From Bacteroidota bacterium (GTDB lineage: Bacteria; Bacteroidota; Bacteroidia; Bacteroidales; VadinHA17), in the NCBI GenBank assembly GCA_023430725.1, contig JAEYZD010000131.1, forward strand, positions 1-23,235: a DNA stretch of 23,235 bases, written 5' to 3'. The notes beneath the pieces were generated by a model. The model was not told the origin of the DNA. It was given only the letters and a program-made list of their open reading frames with translations, and did not search any database. Each line of letters opens with the position of its first letter. The first letter of the stretch is position 1. Position numbers and translations under genes: made by a program. Shown here one piece after another: positions 7,760 to 15,696 of this stretch.

Positions 7760-8782
7760 TTATCTCATCAGGAAGGGATACTTCTCCACGTTTTTCAGTG
7801 CCACACCGGTGCCCCTGACAACTGCGTGAAGCGGATCTTCCGATACCCTGAACGGGATGTTTATCTTGTCAGTCAGACGTTTGTCAAGCCCTCTCAGCAG
7901 GGCTCCCCCGCCGGCCAGGAACACACCCCTGTTTACTATATCTGCATACAGCTCCGGAGGAGTCTGTTCGAGCACCTGCAGTACTGAGGCCTCAATCTTG
8001 GTGAGAGACTTGTCAAGACAGTATGCAATCTCCTGGTATGAAACCGGAATCTCTATCGGGAGCGAGGTCATCAGGTTGGGACCGCGCACCACGAAGTCAG
8101 CCGGGGGATTTTCTATGTCGGGAAGGGCAGCGCCAACGGCTATCTTGATGTCTTCTGCGGTCTTCTCTCCTATCTTGATATTGTGCTGATGCCTCATATA
8201 TGCCTGAATATCAGCCGTAAATCCGTCGCCGGCAACACGTATTGACCTGTTGCATACGATTCCTCCGAGGGCGATTACAGCGATCTCGGTGGTTCCGCCG
8301 CCGATGTCAACAACCATGCATCCCTCCGGGGCTTCCACGTCAAGGCCAATCCCAATTGCAGCTGCCATGGGTTCATAGATCAGGTAAACGTCCCTGCCGC
8401 CGGCATGCTCCGATGAGTCACGCACCGCCCTGATCTCCACCTCAGTGCTTCCGCAGGGGATTCCCACAACCATCTTGAGTGAGGGTGAGAAAAACTTAGG
8501 CCCGGTGTTGATCATCTTGATCATACCCCTGATCATCAGTTCGGCTGCGTTGAAGTCAGCTATCACGCCGTCGCGAAGGGGTCTTATTACCCTGATGTTT
8601 TCATGGGTCCGGCCATGCATCTGCCTGGCCTTTTCGCCAATGGCGATAAGCTTTCCGGTGTTCCTGTCAATGGCCACTATAGAGGGCTCATCAACTACCA
8701 GCTTGTCGTTGGCTATTATGTTTGTATTTGCTGTACCCAGGTCAATTGCAACCTCCTGTGAAAGAAATGAAAATAATCCCAT
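7760..8782 (-). CDS. mreB: Actin-like cell shape protein MreB
   Basis: MreB forms ATP-dependent filaments under the inner membrane that orient side-wall synthesis. The 340-residue length is standard. Actin-fold nucleotide motifs are all visible: phosphate 1 DLGTANTNI (14-22), phosphate 2 DIGGGTTEIAV (159-169) and the adenosine loop AGGGALLRGL (290-299). YEPMAAAIGIG (136-146) marks the usual connecting region. The N-terminus MGLFSFLSQE has the amphipathic, membrane-touching character of Gram-negative MreB. The ATG at 8782 lies 32 bases downstream of the purH stop with an AAGGA ribosome site and no hairpin between them, so purH and mreB are probably cotranscribed. Confidence 0.97.
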   Translation of the reverse strand: MGLFSFLSQEVAIDLGTANTNIIANDKLVVDEPSIVAIDRNTGKLIAIGEKARQMHGRTHENIRVIRPLRDGVIADFNAAELMIRGMIKMINTGPKFFSPSLKMVVGIPCGSTEVEIRAVRDSSEHAGGRDVYLIYEPMAAAIGIGLDVEAPEGCMVVDIGGGTTEIAVIALGGIVCNRSIRVAGDGFTADIQAYMRHQHNIKIGEKTAEDIKIAVGAALPDIENPPADFVVRGPNLMTSLPIEIPVSYQEIAYCLDKSLTKIEASVLQVLEQTPPELYADIVNRGVFLAGGGALLRGLDKRLTDKINIPFRVSEDPLHAVVRGTGVALKNVEKYPFLMR

Positions 8783-8814
8783 AGGTCCTTAAAGCTGTTT
8801 CTTGGTTGAATATA

Positions 8815-10338
8815 TTAATGTTTAAAATGTCTTATACCTGTAAAAACCATTGCAACACCTGTTTTATTGCAGTAGTCGATTGATTCCTGGTCTCGTACCG
8901 AACCGCCGGGCTGAACCACGGCTGTAATACCTGCTTCATGAGCCGTTGTAACCGAGTCAGAAAATGGGAAGAATGCATCGGACGCCATCACTGCGCCGTC
9001 AAGTGAGAAGCCGAAGGCGCGGGCTTTGTCAATGGCCTGCCGCAAGGCATCTATCCTTGATGTTTGCCCTATGCCGCTGGCACAGAGCTGCAGCCCCTTT
9101 GCAAGCACCATTGCATTGGAACGGCTGTGCTTCACTATCTTGTTGGCAAAGACAAGGTCACGGTATTCCTTCTCCGAAGGGTGCTTCGTGGTGACAGGCT
9201 TCATATCAGCCTCACTTTCCGTTGCCCTGTCGCGCTCCTGCCACAACACGCCGCCAAGCATCGATCTGAAGGAGGCTGTTTCGCCACCTGCACTCTTTCG
9301 CTGAAGGATGATCCTGTTCTTCTTTGAGCTTAGTATCTCCAATGCTCCCGGAGTGATTGAGGGGGCCATTACAATCTCGAGGAAGATCTTGTCCATCTCT
9401 GCTGCCACAACCTCGTCAACCTCCCTGTTCACAATTGCAACTCCTCCGTAGGCTGAGACCGGATCACATGCCAGAGCAGCCTCCCATGCATCCTTCAGAC
9501 TGTCACGCGAGGCAACACCGCAGGCATTATTGTGCTTAATGACCGCGCAGGTCGGAACGTCAAACTCATCGATCAGACTGACGGCAGATTCAATGTCGAG
9601 GAGATTGTTGTAGGAGATCTCCTTGCCGTGCAGCCTGCTGAATACCTTGTCAAGGTCTCCGAAAAAGATTCCCTTCTGATGGGGGTTCTCACCGTAACGG
9701 AGTGAATGGGCCTCAGTTATGCTTTGCCTGAATACGGTGACATCTCCGCGCCTGTTGAACCAGTTGAAGATTGCAGTGTCATAATGAGATGTCATATTGA
9801 ATGCCTCAAGCGCAAAGCGATAGCGGTCATCAGCATTCACCTCACCGCCGCCGTACTCCAGCACCTGCATCAATGCACCGTACTGATGGCGCGATGATAC
9901 GATGAGCACATCGGCCCAGTTCTTGGCGCCGGCCCTTATAAGGGAAATACCTCCTATGTCAATCTTTTCGATGATATCCTGATCTGATGCTCCCGAAGCA
10001 ACTGTCTCCTCAAAGGGATAGAGATCAACAATTACAAGGTCAAACAGGGGGATGTTGTATTCTGCCACCTGTTTCATGTCAGTCTCATTGCCCCTTCTCG
10101 CCAGTATGCCGCCAAAAACCCCGGGATGCAGTGTCTTGACCCTGCCTCCGAGTATTGAGGGATAGGTTGTGATATCCTCAACCTTCTCCGCAGCCACTCC
10201 CGATGCCGTTATGAAATCCCATGAGCCTCCCGTTGAGATGATGGTGACACCAAGCTCGTCAAGCTTTTTAACAATGGCCTCAAGGCCATCCTTATAATAA
10301 ACCGAAATAAAGGCTCTCTTTATTCTTACATCCCTCAT
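8815..10338 (-). CDS. purH: Bifunctional AICAR transformylase / IMP cyclohydrolase
   Basis: PurH catalyses the last two steps of IMP synthesis: formyl transfer from 10-formyl-tetrahydrofolate to AICAR, then ring closure to IMP. The 507 residues match the usual length. The N-terminal methylglyoxal-synthase-like cyclohydrolase domain shows ISTGGS (34-39), GGRVKTLHP (64-72) and DLVIVDLYPFE (100-110). The transformylase domain carries RYGENPHQKG (214-223), and the Lys268-His269 pair in VIKHNNACGVA is catalytic in the family. Later SDAFFPF and QPGGSVRDQE complete the C-terminal signature. It is first in the tight gene series that continues with mreB to rodA, so its promoter probably drives the elongasome genes too. 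Confidence 0.97.
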   Translation of the reverse strand: MRDVRIKRAFISVYYKDGLEAIVKKLDELGVTIISTGGSWDFITASGVAAEKVEDITTYPSILGGRVKTLHPGVFGGILARRGNETDMKQVAEYNIPLFDLVIVDLYPFEETVASGASDQDIIEKIDIGGISLIRAGAKNWADVLIVSSRHQYGALMQVLEYGGGEVNADDRYRFALEAFNMTSHYDTAIFNWFNRRGDVTVFRQSITEAHSLRYGENPHQKGIFFGDLDKVFSRLHGKEISYNNLLDIESAVSLIDEFDVPTCAVIKHNNACGVASRDSLKDAWEAALACDPVSAYGGVAIVNREVDEVVAAEMDKIFLEIVMAPSITPGALEILSSKKNRIILQRKSAGGETASFRSMLGGVLWQERDRATESEADMKPVTTKHPSEKEYRDLVFANKIVKHSRSNAMVLAKGLQLCASGIGQTSRIDALRQAIDKARAFGFSLDGAVMASDAFFPFSDSVTTAHEAGITAVVQPGGSVRDQESIDYCNKTGVAMVFTGIRHFKH

Positions 10339-10382
10339 TACCTGCGAGTTATTTTATTGGCACCACGACAGAAGCAATCGCA

Positions 10383-10411
10383 TAAAAATAGATATTTTTT
10401 TTGATCGGCAA
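10383..10411 (-). promoter_or_regulatory. Candidate promoter for the purH-mre cluster
   Basis: On the minus strand a TTG (10411-10409) is followed after 18 bases by TATTTTTA (10390-10383), one mismatch from the Bacteroidota -7 box TAnnTTTG. Transcription would start about 38 bases before the purH ATG. The sequence is very AT-rich, so chance is possible. Confidence 0.35.
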
Positions 10412-10452
10412 TGTTTGTCAAATATTTGAATTGATGATTTATTGCGGATGTA

Positions 10453-10479
10453 TTGATGTTTCAGATTTGACTATCTTTG
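10453..10479 (+). promoter_or_regulatory. Candidate promoter for the MacB-like permease gene
   Basis: TATCTTTG (10472-10479) fits TAnnTTTG exactly, with a TTG at 10453-10455 sixteen bases upstream, slightly short for the usual spacing. The start codon at 10502 would give a leader of roughly 15 bases. The sequence TTTGATCGG overlaps the end of the box (10476-10484) and also occurs at 10400-10408 in the same divergent gap. Confidence 0.5.
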
Positions 10480-10501
10480 ATCGGAATTAAAAACGGGGAC
10501 C

Positions 10502-11749
10502 ATGTGGTTAAAAATGTTTAGGGAGAGCTTTCTGTTCGCCTTCGGTTCCGTTACGGTGAACAAGCTCAGAACCTTTCTTTCACTTTTCGGTATCACAATC
10601 GGCATTGTATCGATCATCTCTGTGTTCACGGTGTTTGACTGGATGGAAAACAGCATCAGGGATAGCATCGCAAGCCTTGGTGACAATACGATCTACGTGG
10701 AGAAATGGCCCTGGGCATCCGATGCAAACATCAAATGGTGGGACATGATGAAGTGGCCGCCACCCTCAGTTGATGACTATGAGGCTCTGATTAAAAGATC
10801 CTCATCGGCACAGGCGCTCTGCTTTACTGTCGGATCATCGGAGCCTGTGAAATTCCGGGGCAATATGATCAATGAGACCTGGATCATGGCAGCCACGCAC
10901 GATTTTGAAAATGTCAGGTCATTTGAGATTGAGAAAGGCCGTTACTTCACACAGTCGGAATCTGCTTCCGGAAAGCCCGTGGCAATTATCGGCTCAGAAG
11001 TGGCCAAAAAACTCTTTGACAGGGTAGACCCGGTTGGCAAGGAGATTTCAATTGGCAGATATAAGGCCCAGGTCATTGGTGTCTTCAAGAAGGAGGGTAA
11101 GGGCGGTATCAGCGATAACGGCATGGATGAGGGTGTGCTTGTGCCGCTCGATTTCAGCCGGCAGTTTGTCAATTTCCGCAACCCTTTCCTGAACTCGGAC
11201 ATAATGATCCGGGGAAAGGATGGTGTCTCTGTCCAGCAACTATCCGATGAGGTGATAATGATCCTTCGCGCCGCAAGGCGAATAGGGCCTGGAGAGGAGA
11301 ACAACTTTTCAATCAACCAGGCCAGCCAGATAACAAGCACACTTGAACCTGTCTTCAGGGGAATCAATATTGCCGGGTGGATCATCGGGGGTTTCTCAAT
11401 CCTTGTGGGAGGTTTTGGCATCGCCAACATAATGTTCGTTTCAGTGCGTGAGCGTACGAGCATTATCGGCATCCAGATGGCTCTTGGGGCAAAACGCAGA
11501 TGGATTCTCACCCAGTTCCTCACTGAGTCGGTGCTGCTCTCAGTGACCGGAGGTATTCTCGGCCTGATAATAGTCTTTATCGGGACCCTCTTTGTCAATT
11601 ACTTCTACACCCTCGGGATGTATCTTACTGCCGGGAATATAATACTGGCAGTGGTAATCTCAGCCACTATCGGCATTATTGCCGGTTTTGCCCCGGCATC
11701 TGCTGCATCAAGGATGAATCCTGTGGAGGCGATAGGTTACTCTTTCTGA
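10502..11749 (+). CDS. MacB/FtsX-type ABC transporter permease (type VII), no ATPase adjacent
   Basis: The 415-residue protein has the MacB permease layout. One membrane segment near the N-terminus (about 24-46, after NKLRTFLSLFGITIG) leads into a roughly 240-residue periplasmic domain. Three more segments lie at the C-terminus (about 290-313, 343-366, 376-398). The coupling region VRERTSIIGIQMALGAKRRWILTQFL (316-341) is the signature of this family and contacts a LolD/MacB-like ATPase. Members move lipoproteins, peptides or drugs, or transmit mechanical force, rather than forming simple channels. No ATP-binding or membrane-fusion gene lies next to it, so its ATPase must be encoded elsewhere. 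The ending NPVEAIGYSF resembles the NPxEALRYE tail of MacB-type permeases. Substrate is unknown. Its 3' end overlaps that of rsmA on the opposite strand by 13 bases. Confidence 0.88.
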   Translation: MWLKMFRESFLFAFGSVTVNKLRTFLSLFGITIGIVSIISVFTVFDWMENSIRDSIASLGDNTIYVEKWPWASDANIKWWDMMKWPPPSVDDYEALIKRSSSAQALCFTVGSSEPVKFRGNMINETWIMAATHDFENVRSFEIEKGRYFTQSESASGKPVAIIGSEVAKKLFDRVDPVGKEISIGRYKAQVIGVFKKEGKGGISDNGMDEGVLVPLDFSRQFVNFRNPFLNSDIMIRGKDGVSVQQLSDEVIMILRAARRIGPGEENNFSINQASQITSTLEPVFRGINIAGWIIGGFSILVGGFGIANIMFVSVRERTSIIGIQMALGAKRRWILTQFLTESVLLSVTGGILGLIIVFIGTLFVNYFYTLGMYLTAGNIILAVVISATIGIIAGFAPASAASRMNPVEAIGYSF

Positions 11750-12537
11750 TTCCCTGCCGGTTGTCTCAGCCTGGAAGAAACCCAGTTCGTCAGCTCGACA
11801 AACTGCTCCACTGACAACTGTTCTGCCCTCATTGACAGCAGCGGCATGTCACCTGAAGCCGGTTCCACAAGGTCTTTCAGGGGATTGCGCAGCATCTTGC
11901 GCCGCTGGTTGAAGCATCGTTTCACAACGGTTACAAAGAGCTTTTCATCGCAGTCAAGCATCTGTACCCGGTTCCTTGTCAGCCTGATCACAGCCGACTT
12001 CACCTTCGGCGGCGGTGAGAAAACATGCTCACTTACCGTGAAGAGATATTCGATATCATACCAGGCGCCGAGGAGGACACTCAGTATGCCGTAGACCCTG
12101 CTGCCGGGCCCGGTACAGATTCTCTCTGCCACCTCCTTCTGAACCATACCAACAACCTCCGTCACACGGTCACGGTGATCGAGGATCTTAAAGAAGATCT
12201 GACTCGAAATATTGTATGGGAAATTGCCTATCACAGCTATCCGGCTGCCGAGTGGACTCAGATCAAGTCCAAGAAAGTCAGCTTCTATTATCTCCGTGCT
12301 TCCGCTGAGATTATTCTTCAGGTAATCAACTGATTCCCGGTCAATCTCAACAACCCTGAAAGCCGGAAGATTCCTTTCTGCCAGGAAGTGTGTCAGCACA
12401 CCCATTCCCGGGCCGACTTCTATTACAGTGTCACATCCCTCCGCCTGCAGGGAGTCCACGATGGCCTCTGCAATCCTTTTATCCTTAAGGAAATGCTGCC
12501 CCAGGTGCTTCTTCGGCCTTACTTGATAAGTTCCCAC
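11737..12537 (-). CDS. rsmA: 16S rRNA (adenine-1518/1519-N6)-dimethyltransferase
   Basis: RsmA (KsgA) dimethylates two adjacent adenosines in the 3'-terminal helix of 16S rRNA late in 30S assembly. The 266-residue protein carries KKHLGQHFL (9-17), the SAM-binding loop EVGPGMGVLT (40-49), the acidic adenosine contact in VVEIDRES (62-69), and the catalytic NFPYNISS (105-112), which fits the NLPYNxSS motif with Phe in place of Leu. VFSPPPKVKSAV and CFNQRRKMLRNPL mark the C-terminal domain. The start used is GTG at 12537, which overlaps the 3' end of the ABC transporter gene by 19 bases; the spacing before KKHLGQHFL is normal for the family, so this start is plausible. Translation probably depends on the upstream gene. 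Confidence 0.95.
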   Translation of the reverse strand: MGTYQVRPKKHLGQHFLKDKRIAEAIVDSLQAEGCDTVIEVGPGMGVLTHFLAERNLPAFRVVEIDRESVDYLKNNLSGSTEIIEADFLGLDLSPLGSRIAVIGNFPYNISSQIFFKILDHRDRVTEVVGMVQKEVAERICTGPGSRVYGILSVLLGAWYDIEYLFTVSEHVFSPPPKVKSAVIRLTRNRVQMLDCDEKLFVTVVKRCFNQRRKMLRNPLKDLVEPASGDMPLLSMRAEQLSVEQFVELTNWVSSRLRQPAGNQKE

Positions 12538-15500
12538 GGCGGTACAACTCTGTCTGATCCGAAACCAGGTATCCTGATCCTCTCCAGCAGGCTGAGCAGG
12601 AGCTTGAGCACGTTGTAATAGAGAGTAATGAAAAGCATAGTATTCACAATCCAGATCACCATGAGATTGAACCAGAGGGTGGGGATCATCATAGTACCTA
12701 TCATCTTGTAGGGAGCATAGAAATGAGCCCTGCCTGCCCTTGAGCCTGGCAGCATGAGCACGGGGTCGGACTTCTGGATGATCCGCTTGTCAGTCTCGTA
12801 GAGCTTCTTCTGAACCGTCCGGTTGAGTACCATATCGGCAAGATCATTGTTGTGGTTTTCAGTGCGAAGCCTTACAAGCTCATCCTGGCCGATATCTGCT
12901 ACAATGCTTCTTGTGATGCTGTCTCTTGCGGCAGTATGCCTGAGATAGAATCCACGTACCACCTTCTGCAGCGAGTCAAGATAGTCATTGACAATAAAGG
13001 ATGCATCACTTGTGAACGGTTCCCTTCCAATCACCCTCATCGCCTGGGCAGGATCGAGTCCCGCTTCTGCACTCAGCTCGGTGATGTGGAGCTTCAGCTT
13101 GTCGAGGTTGTCGCGGTACAGATCTTCATACTCCGGTTTGCCTGCAGCCCATGCACATTCGTTGCTCTTGCGCTTCAGCTCGGGGATCAGGAAAGCCGAC
13201 TGCCAGTCATATCGGCTTATGTTCATCTCCGTAGGGAAGAAAGGCTTCATGTATTTGTTTGACCGGAACTGTTCCACGGCCATGGCCTCGTAGGCCCAGC
13301 GTGTGGTCATGACATCGCCTATCACCGGCACGTATACCTTCCTGGTCAGTGAATGGTGCAGATCATCAAACCTCACCATGGCTCCGCCTAGCAGGAGCTG
13401 GGGCACCAGAACCAGCGGGATCAGGATATATATGCTGATAACAGATTTCATGCCGGCAGAGATGTTCAGCCCCACCATATTTCCAAAGCACGATGTGGTG
13501 AACAGTATCAGCCAGTGACGCCACATCATTCCCTCAACCTCAAGAATATGCTGCGCGATGACAACATATATCAGCGTCTGTACCGCAGAAAGGCCAAAGA
13601 GGAAGTTTATCTTCGAGAACAGATAGCTGGAACGACTGATATTCAAATACTTCTCGCGCTCGAGGATCTTTCTGTCACGGAATATCTCCTCAGCGCTGAC
13701 TGTCAGCCCCAGGAAGAGTGCAACAACGACGCTCATGAACATGAACACCGGATAACTCTTGTTGTCAGAGAAGAGATAAACTCCGTCTGACAGATATTTT
13801 GACACAAAAGCAAGTATGACGGCAAGCAAAGGAGGCTCAAGCAGGTTGATTATCATATACTGCCTGTCTGCATACTTCCTCACAAGGTTTCTCTTGACGA
13901 ATGTACGCACCTGCTTCATCCTGTCCGGGATCCTGAAATTGCTGGCCGGGAGTGGTTTCATCTCCGGCCTGCCGGTCAGGGCTGGCTCCATCTTCTGCCG
14001 GTAGCGGTGGTACCATTCGACTGGCGACACCTGTCTCTCCTGCCCCCGGCGGCCGTCAGGGTCAACAACCTTCGCTTCAACTATCTGAAGTATCTCATCT
14101 GTCTCCACGTTGCCGCACGTGGGGCATTCGCTTTCTGCGGCGTTGGCCTGTGATGTCTCGGTCTTGAAATATACGATTGCATCAACCGGATCACCGTCAT
14201 AAATCATGTAACCACCCCTGTCGAGCACCCATAACCTGTCAAACATCTTAAGAATGTCTGATGAGGGCTGGTGGATAATTACGAAAACCAGTTTGCCATT
14301 GATAGCCTGGTCCTTGAGCAGCTGCATCACATTCTCCGAATCGTGCGAAGCCAGCCCTGAGATGGGTTCATCGGCAAAGAGCACAGCCGGCTCACGCATC
14401 AGCTCCAGTCCAATGTTGAGCCTCTTGCGCTGCCCTCCGCTTATTTTCTTGTTCAGCGGATCCCCTACAAGCAGGTCGCGGTAGTCATAGAGATCGAGCT
14501 CCCTGAGAACATCCGCAACAACCTGGTTTAGTTTTTCCTCGTCATACCCGCCAAAAGTGAGCCTTGCATTATAATAAAGGTTCTCGTAAACAGTAAGCTC
14601 TTCTATAAGGAGATCGTCCTGAGGCACATATCCTATCAGTCCGTTGAGTTCATCGTATTCGTTGTGCAGATCATATCCGTTTATATACACCGAGCCGCCG
14701 CCAGGCCTCAGCTTCCCGTTAAGGATGTTGAGCAGGGTGCTCTTGCCAACTCCGCTGCCTCCCATTATCCCAATAAGGTTTCCGGACTTGACGCTGAAGC
14801 TCATCGGCTTGACCCCGTTTTCAGAACCTTTGAAGGAATACTCTATATTATGGCCCTCAAACAGAATATCTTCAACGAAGCCAGCCCTGATGAATTTTCT
14901 GAAGATAGCAGTGTAGTAGAGGGGAGCCATTCCCTGGCTGCGTATATTGACGCCGGGCTCAAGCAGGAATGGCCTGAGCGGCACCACATTACGGCCTTTG
15001 AAATGAAGTTGCATCTTCCCTTCATACATGAACAGGATGTGCCCGGTGCTCTTGACGAATAGCACATAGATGGTGCCCCGCAGCCCCCTCGAGACCATGT
15101 GGTGCCATTCGTGATAATTGGCATATCTGGAGGAAGCCTCTCCGATATTGCTCTCCCCCTCAATGGCAAGGAATGTGGCCGGGTTGATCCGGTCAAACCG
15201 CATCCCGAGCATGAAGGCATGGGCATTTGTCTTCTCTTCCTGGGAGATATTGAAGGTGCGTGCTACGATGTCTATGATTGACGACTCCTGATCGGAGATC
15301 GTGCCGTCCTCAAATACGAACTCAAGCAGTTGGAGAAATACGATCATCCGCTCCTCCAGGAAGAGACCTTTCTTTATCTGCCTGCAAATGTTGGTGATCT
15401 GAAATGTGATGAGTGAGTCCTCGTCAGAGAGCTCTCCCTCCTCCACTGCCTTCAGCTCGCGCTCGTAGAAATGAAGGTTGTTCTCATACAGCTTGAAGTA

Positions 15501-15641
15501 CTCCTCTTCAAGTTCCTGGTTGAGGTACCGCCGGAGATAGCTTCGAAGGATCTTCTTGCCCCTCACCGTAACCCCGGCAGGGTTTACGGTAGAGATAATG
15601 GCAAAAATATGTATCAGTGCATGTAATACTGATTCCCTCAT
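12519..15641 (-). CDS. Large TerB-like/ABCG-type transporter: N-terminal helical domain, ATPase and ABC-2 permease in one chain
   Basis: About 1,040 residues from the ATG at 15641 (an in-frame TTG at 15662 lies inside a terminator hairpin and is unlikely). Residues about 45-145 are helical and acidic; FEDGTISDQESSIIDIVA resembles TerB domains. Residues 150-270 are beta-rich and unrecognised. The ATPase has Walker A GGSGVGKST (294-302), Q-loop YVPQDD, signature ISGGQRKRLNIG, Walker B VLFADEP and the switch histidine in IIHQPS (about 457); the D-loop reads SGLASHDS. A CPTCG knuckle (506-510) precedes the membrane part, with five hydrophobic segments (about 600-755), a loop of roughly 230 residues, and a last segment (about 990-1013). 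Architecture is that of an ABCG half-transporter, which would dimerise. Substrate unknown. It lies between a lipoprotein gene and rsmA. Confidence 0.85.
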   Translation of the reverse strand: MRESVLHALIHIFAIISTVNPAGVTVRGKKILRSYLRRYLNQELEEEYFKLYENNLHFYERELKAVEEGELSDEDSLITFQITNICRQIKKGLFLEERMIVFLQLLEFVFEDGTISDQESSIIDIVARTFNISQEEKTNAHAFMLGMRFDRINPATFLAIEGESNIGEASSRYANYHEWHHMVSRGLRGTIYVLFVKSTGHILFMYEGKMQLHFKGRNVVPLRPFLLEPGVNIRSQGMAPLYYTAIFRKFIRAGFVEDILFEGHNIEYSFKGSENGVKPMSFSVKSGNLIGIMGGSGVGKSTLLNILNGKLRPGGGSVYINGYDLHNEYDELNGLIGYVPQDDLLIEELTVYENLYYNARLTFGGYDEEKLNQVVADVLRELDLYDYRDLLVGDPLNKKISGGQRKRLNIGLELMREPAVLFADEPISGLASHDSENVMQLLKDQAINGKLVFVIIHQPSSDILKMFDRLWVLDRGGYMIYDGDPVDAIVYFKTETSQANAAESECPTCGNVETDEILQIVEAKVVDPDGRRGQERQVSPVEWYHRYRQKMEPALTGRPEMKPLPASNFRIPDRMKQVRTFVKRNLVRKYADRQYMIINLLEPPLLAVILAFVSKYLSDGVYLFSDNKSYPVFMFMSVVVALFLGLTVSAEEIFRDRKILEREKYLNISRSSYLFSKINFLFGLSAVQTLIYVVIAQHILEVEGMMWRHWLILFTTSCFGNMVGLNISAGMKSVISIYILIPLVLVPQLLLGGAMVRFDDLHHSLTRKVYVPVIGDVMTTRWAYEAMAVEQFRSNKYMKPFFPTEMNISRYDWQSAFLIPELKRKSNECAWAAGKPEYEDLYRDNLDKLKLHITELSAEAGLDPAQAMRVIGREPFTSDASFIVNDYLDSLQKVVRGFYLRHTAARDSITRSIVADIGQDELVRLRTENHNNDLADMVLNRTVQKKLYETDKRIIQKSDPVLMLPGSRAGRAHFYAPYKMIGTMMIPTLWFNLMVIWIVNTMLFITLYYNVLKLLLSLLERIRIPGFGSDRVVPPWELIK

Positions 15642-15647
15642 GTGCTT

Positions 15648-15680
15648 AAAAAAAGACCGCAAGTTTTGTTTGCGGTCTTT
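15648..15680 (-). terminator. Rho-independent terminator between lipoprotein and ABC transporter genes
   Basis: Perfect 11-bp arms AAAGACCGCAA (15652-15662) and TTGCGGTCTTT (15670-15680) with a 7-base loop; on the minus strand the stem runs into seven T residues (15654-15648). It begins 17 bases after the lipoprotein stop (15697) and ends only 7 bases before the transporter ATG at 15641. It should end most lipoprotein transcripts, or act as a partial read-through control on the transporter. Confidence 0.8.
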
Positions 15681-15696
15681 CGGTATCTGTTGATTG

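Noticed and set aside
10942..11598. 218-codon open frame on the minus strand inside the permease gene
   Set aside because: It is the antisense shadow of a gene with clear MacB-family motifs; its own translation has low-complexity, arginine/proline/serine-rich content and no recognisable domain.
14664..15062. 132-codon plus-strand frame opposite the ABC ATPase
   Set aside because: It is the mirror of the Walker A region of a strongly conserved ATPase domain.
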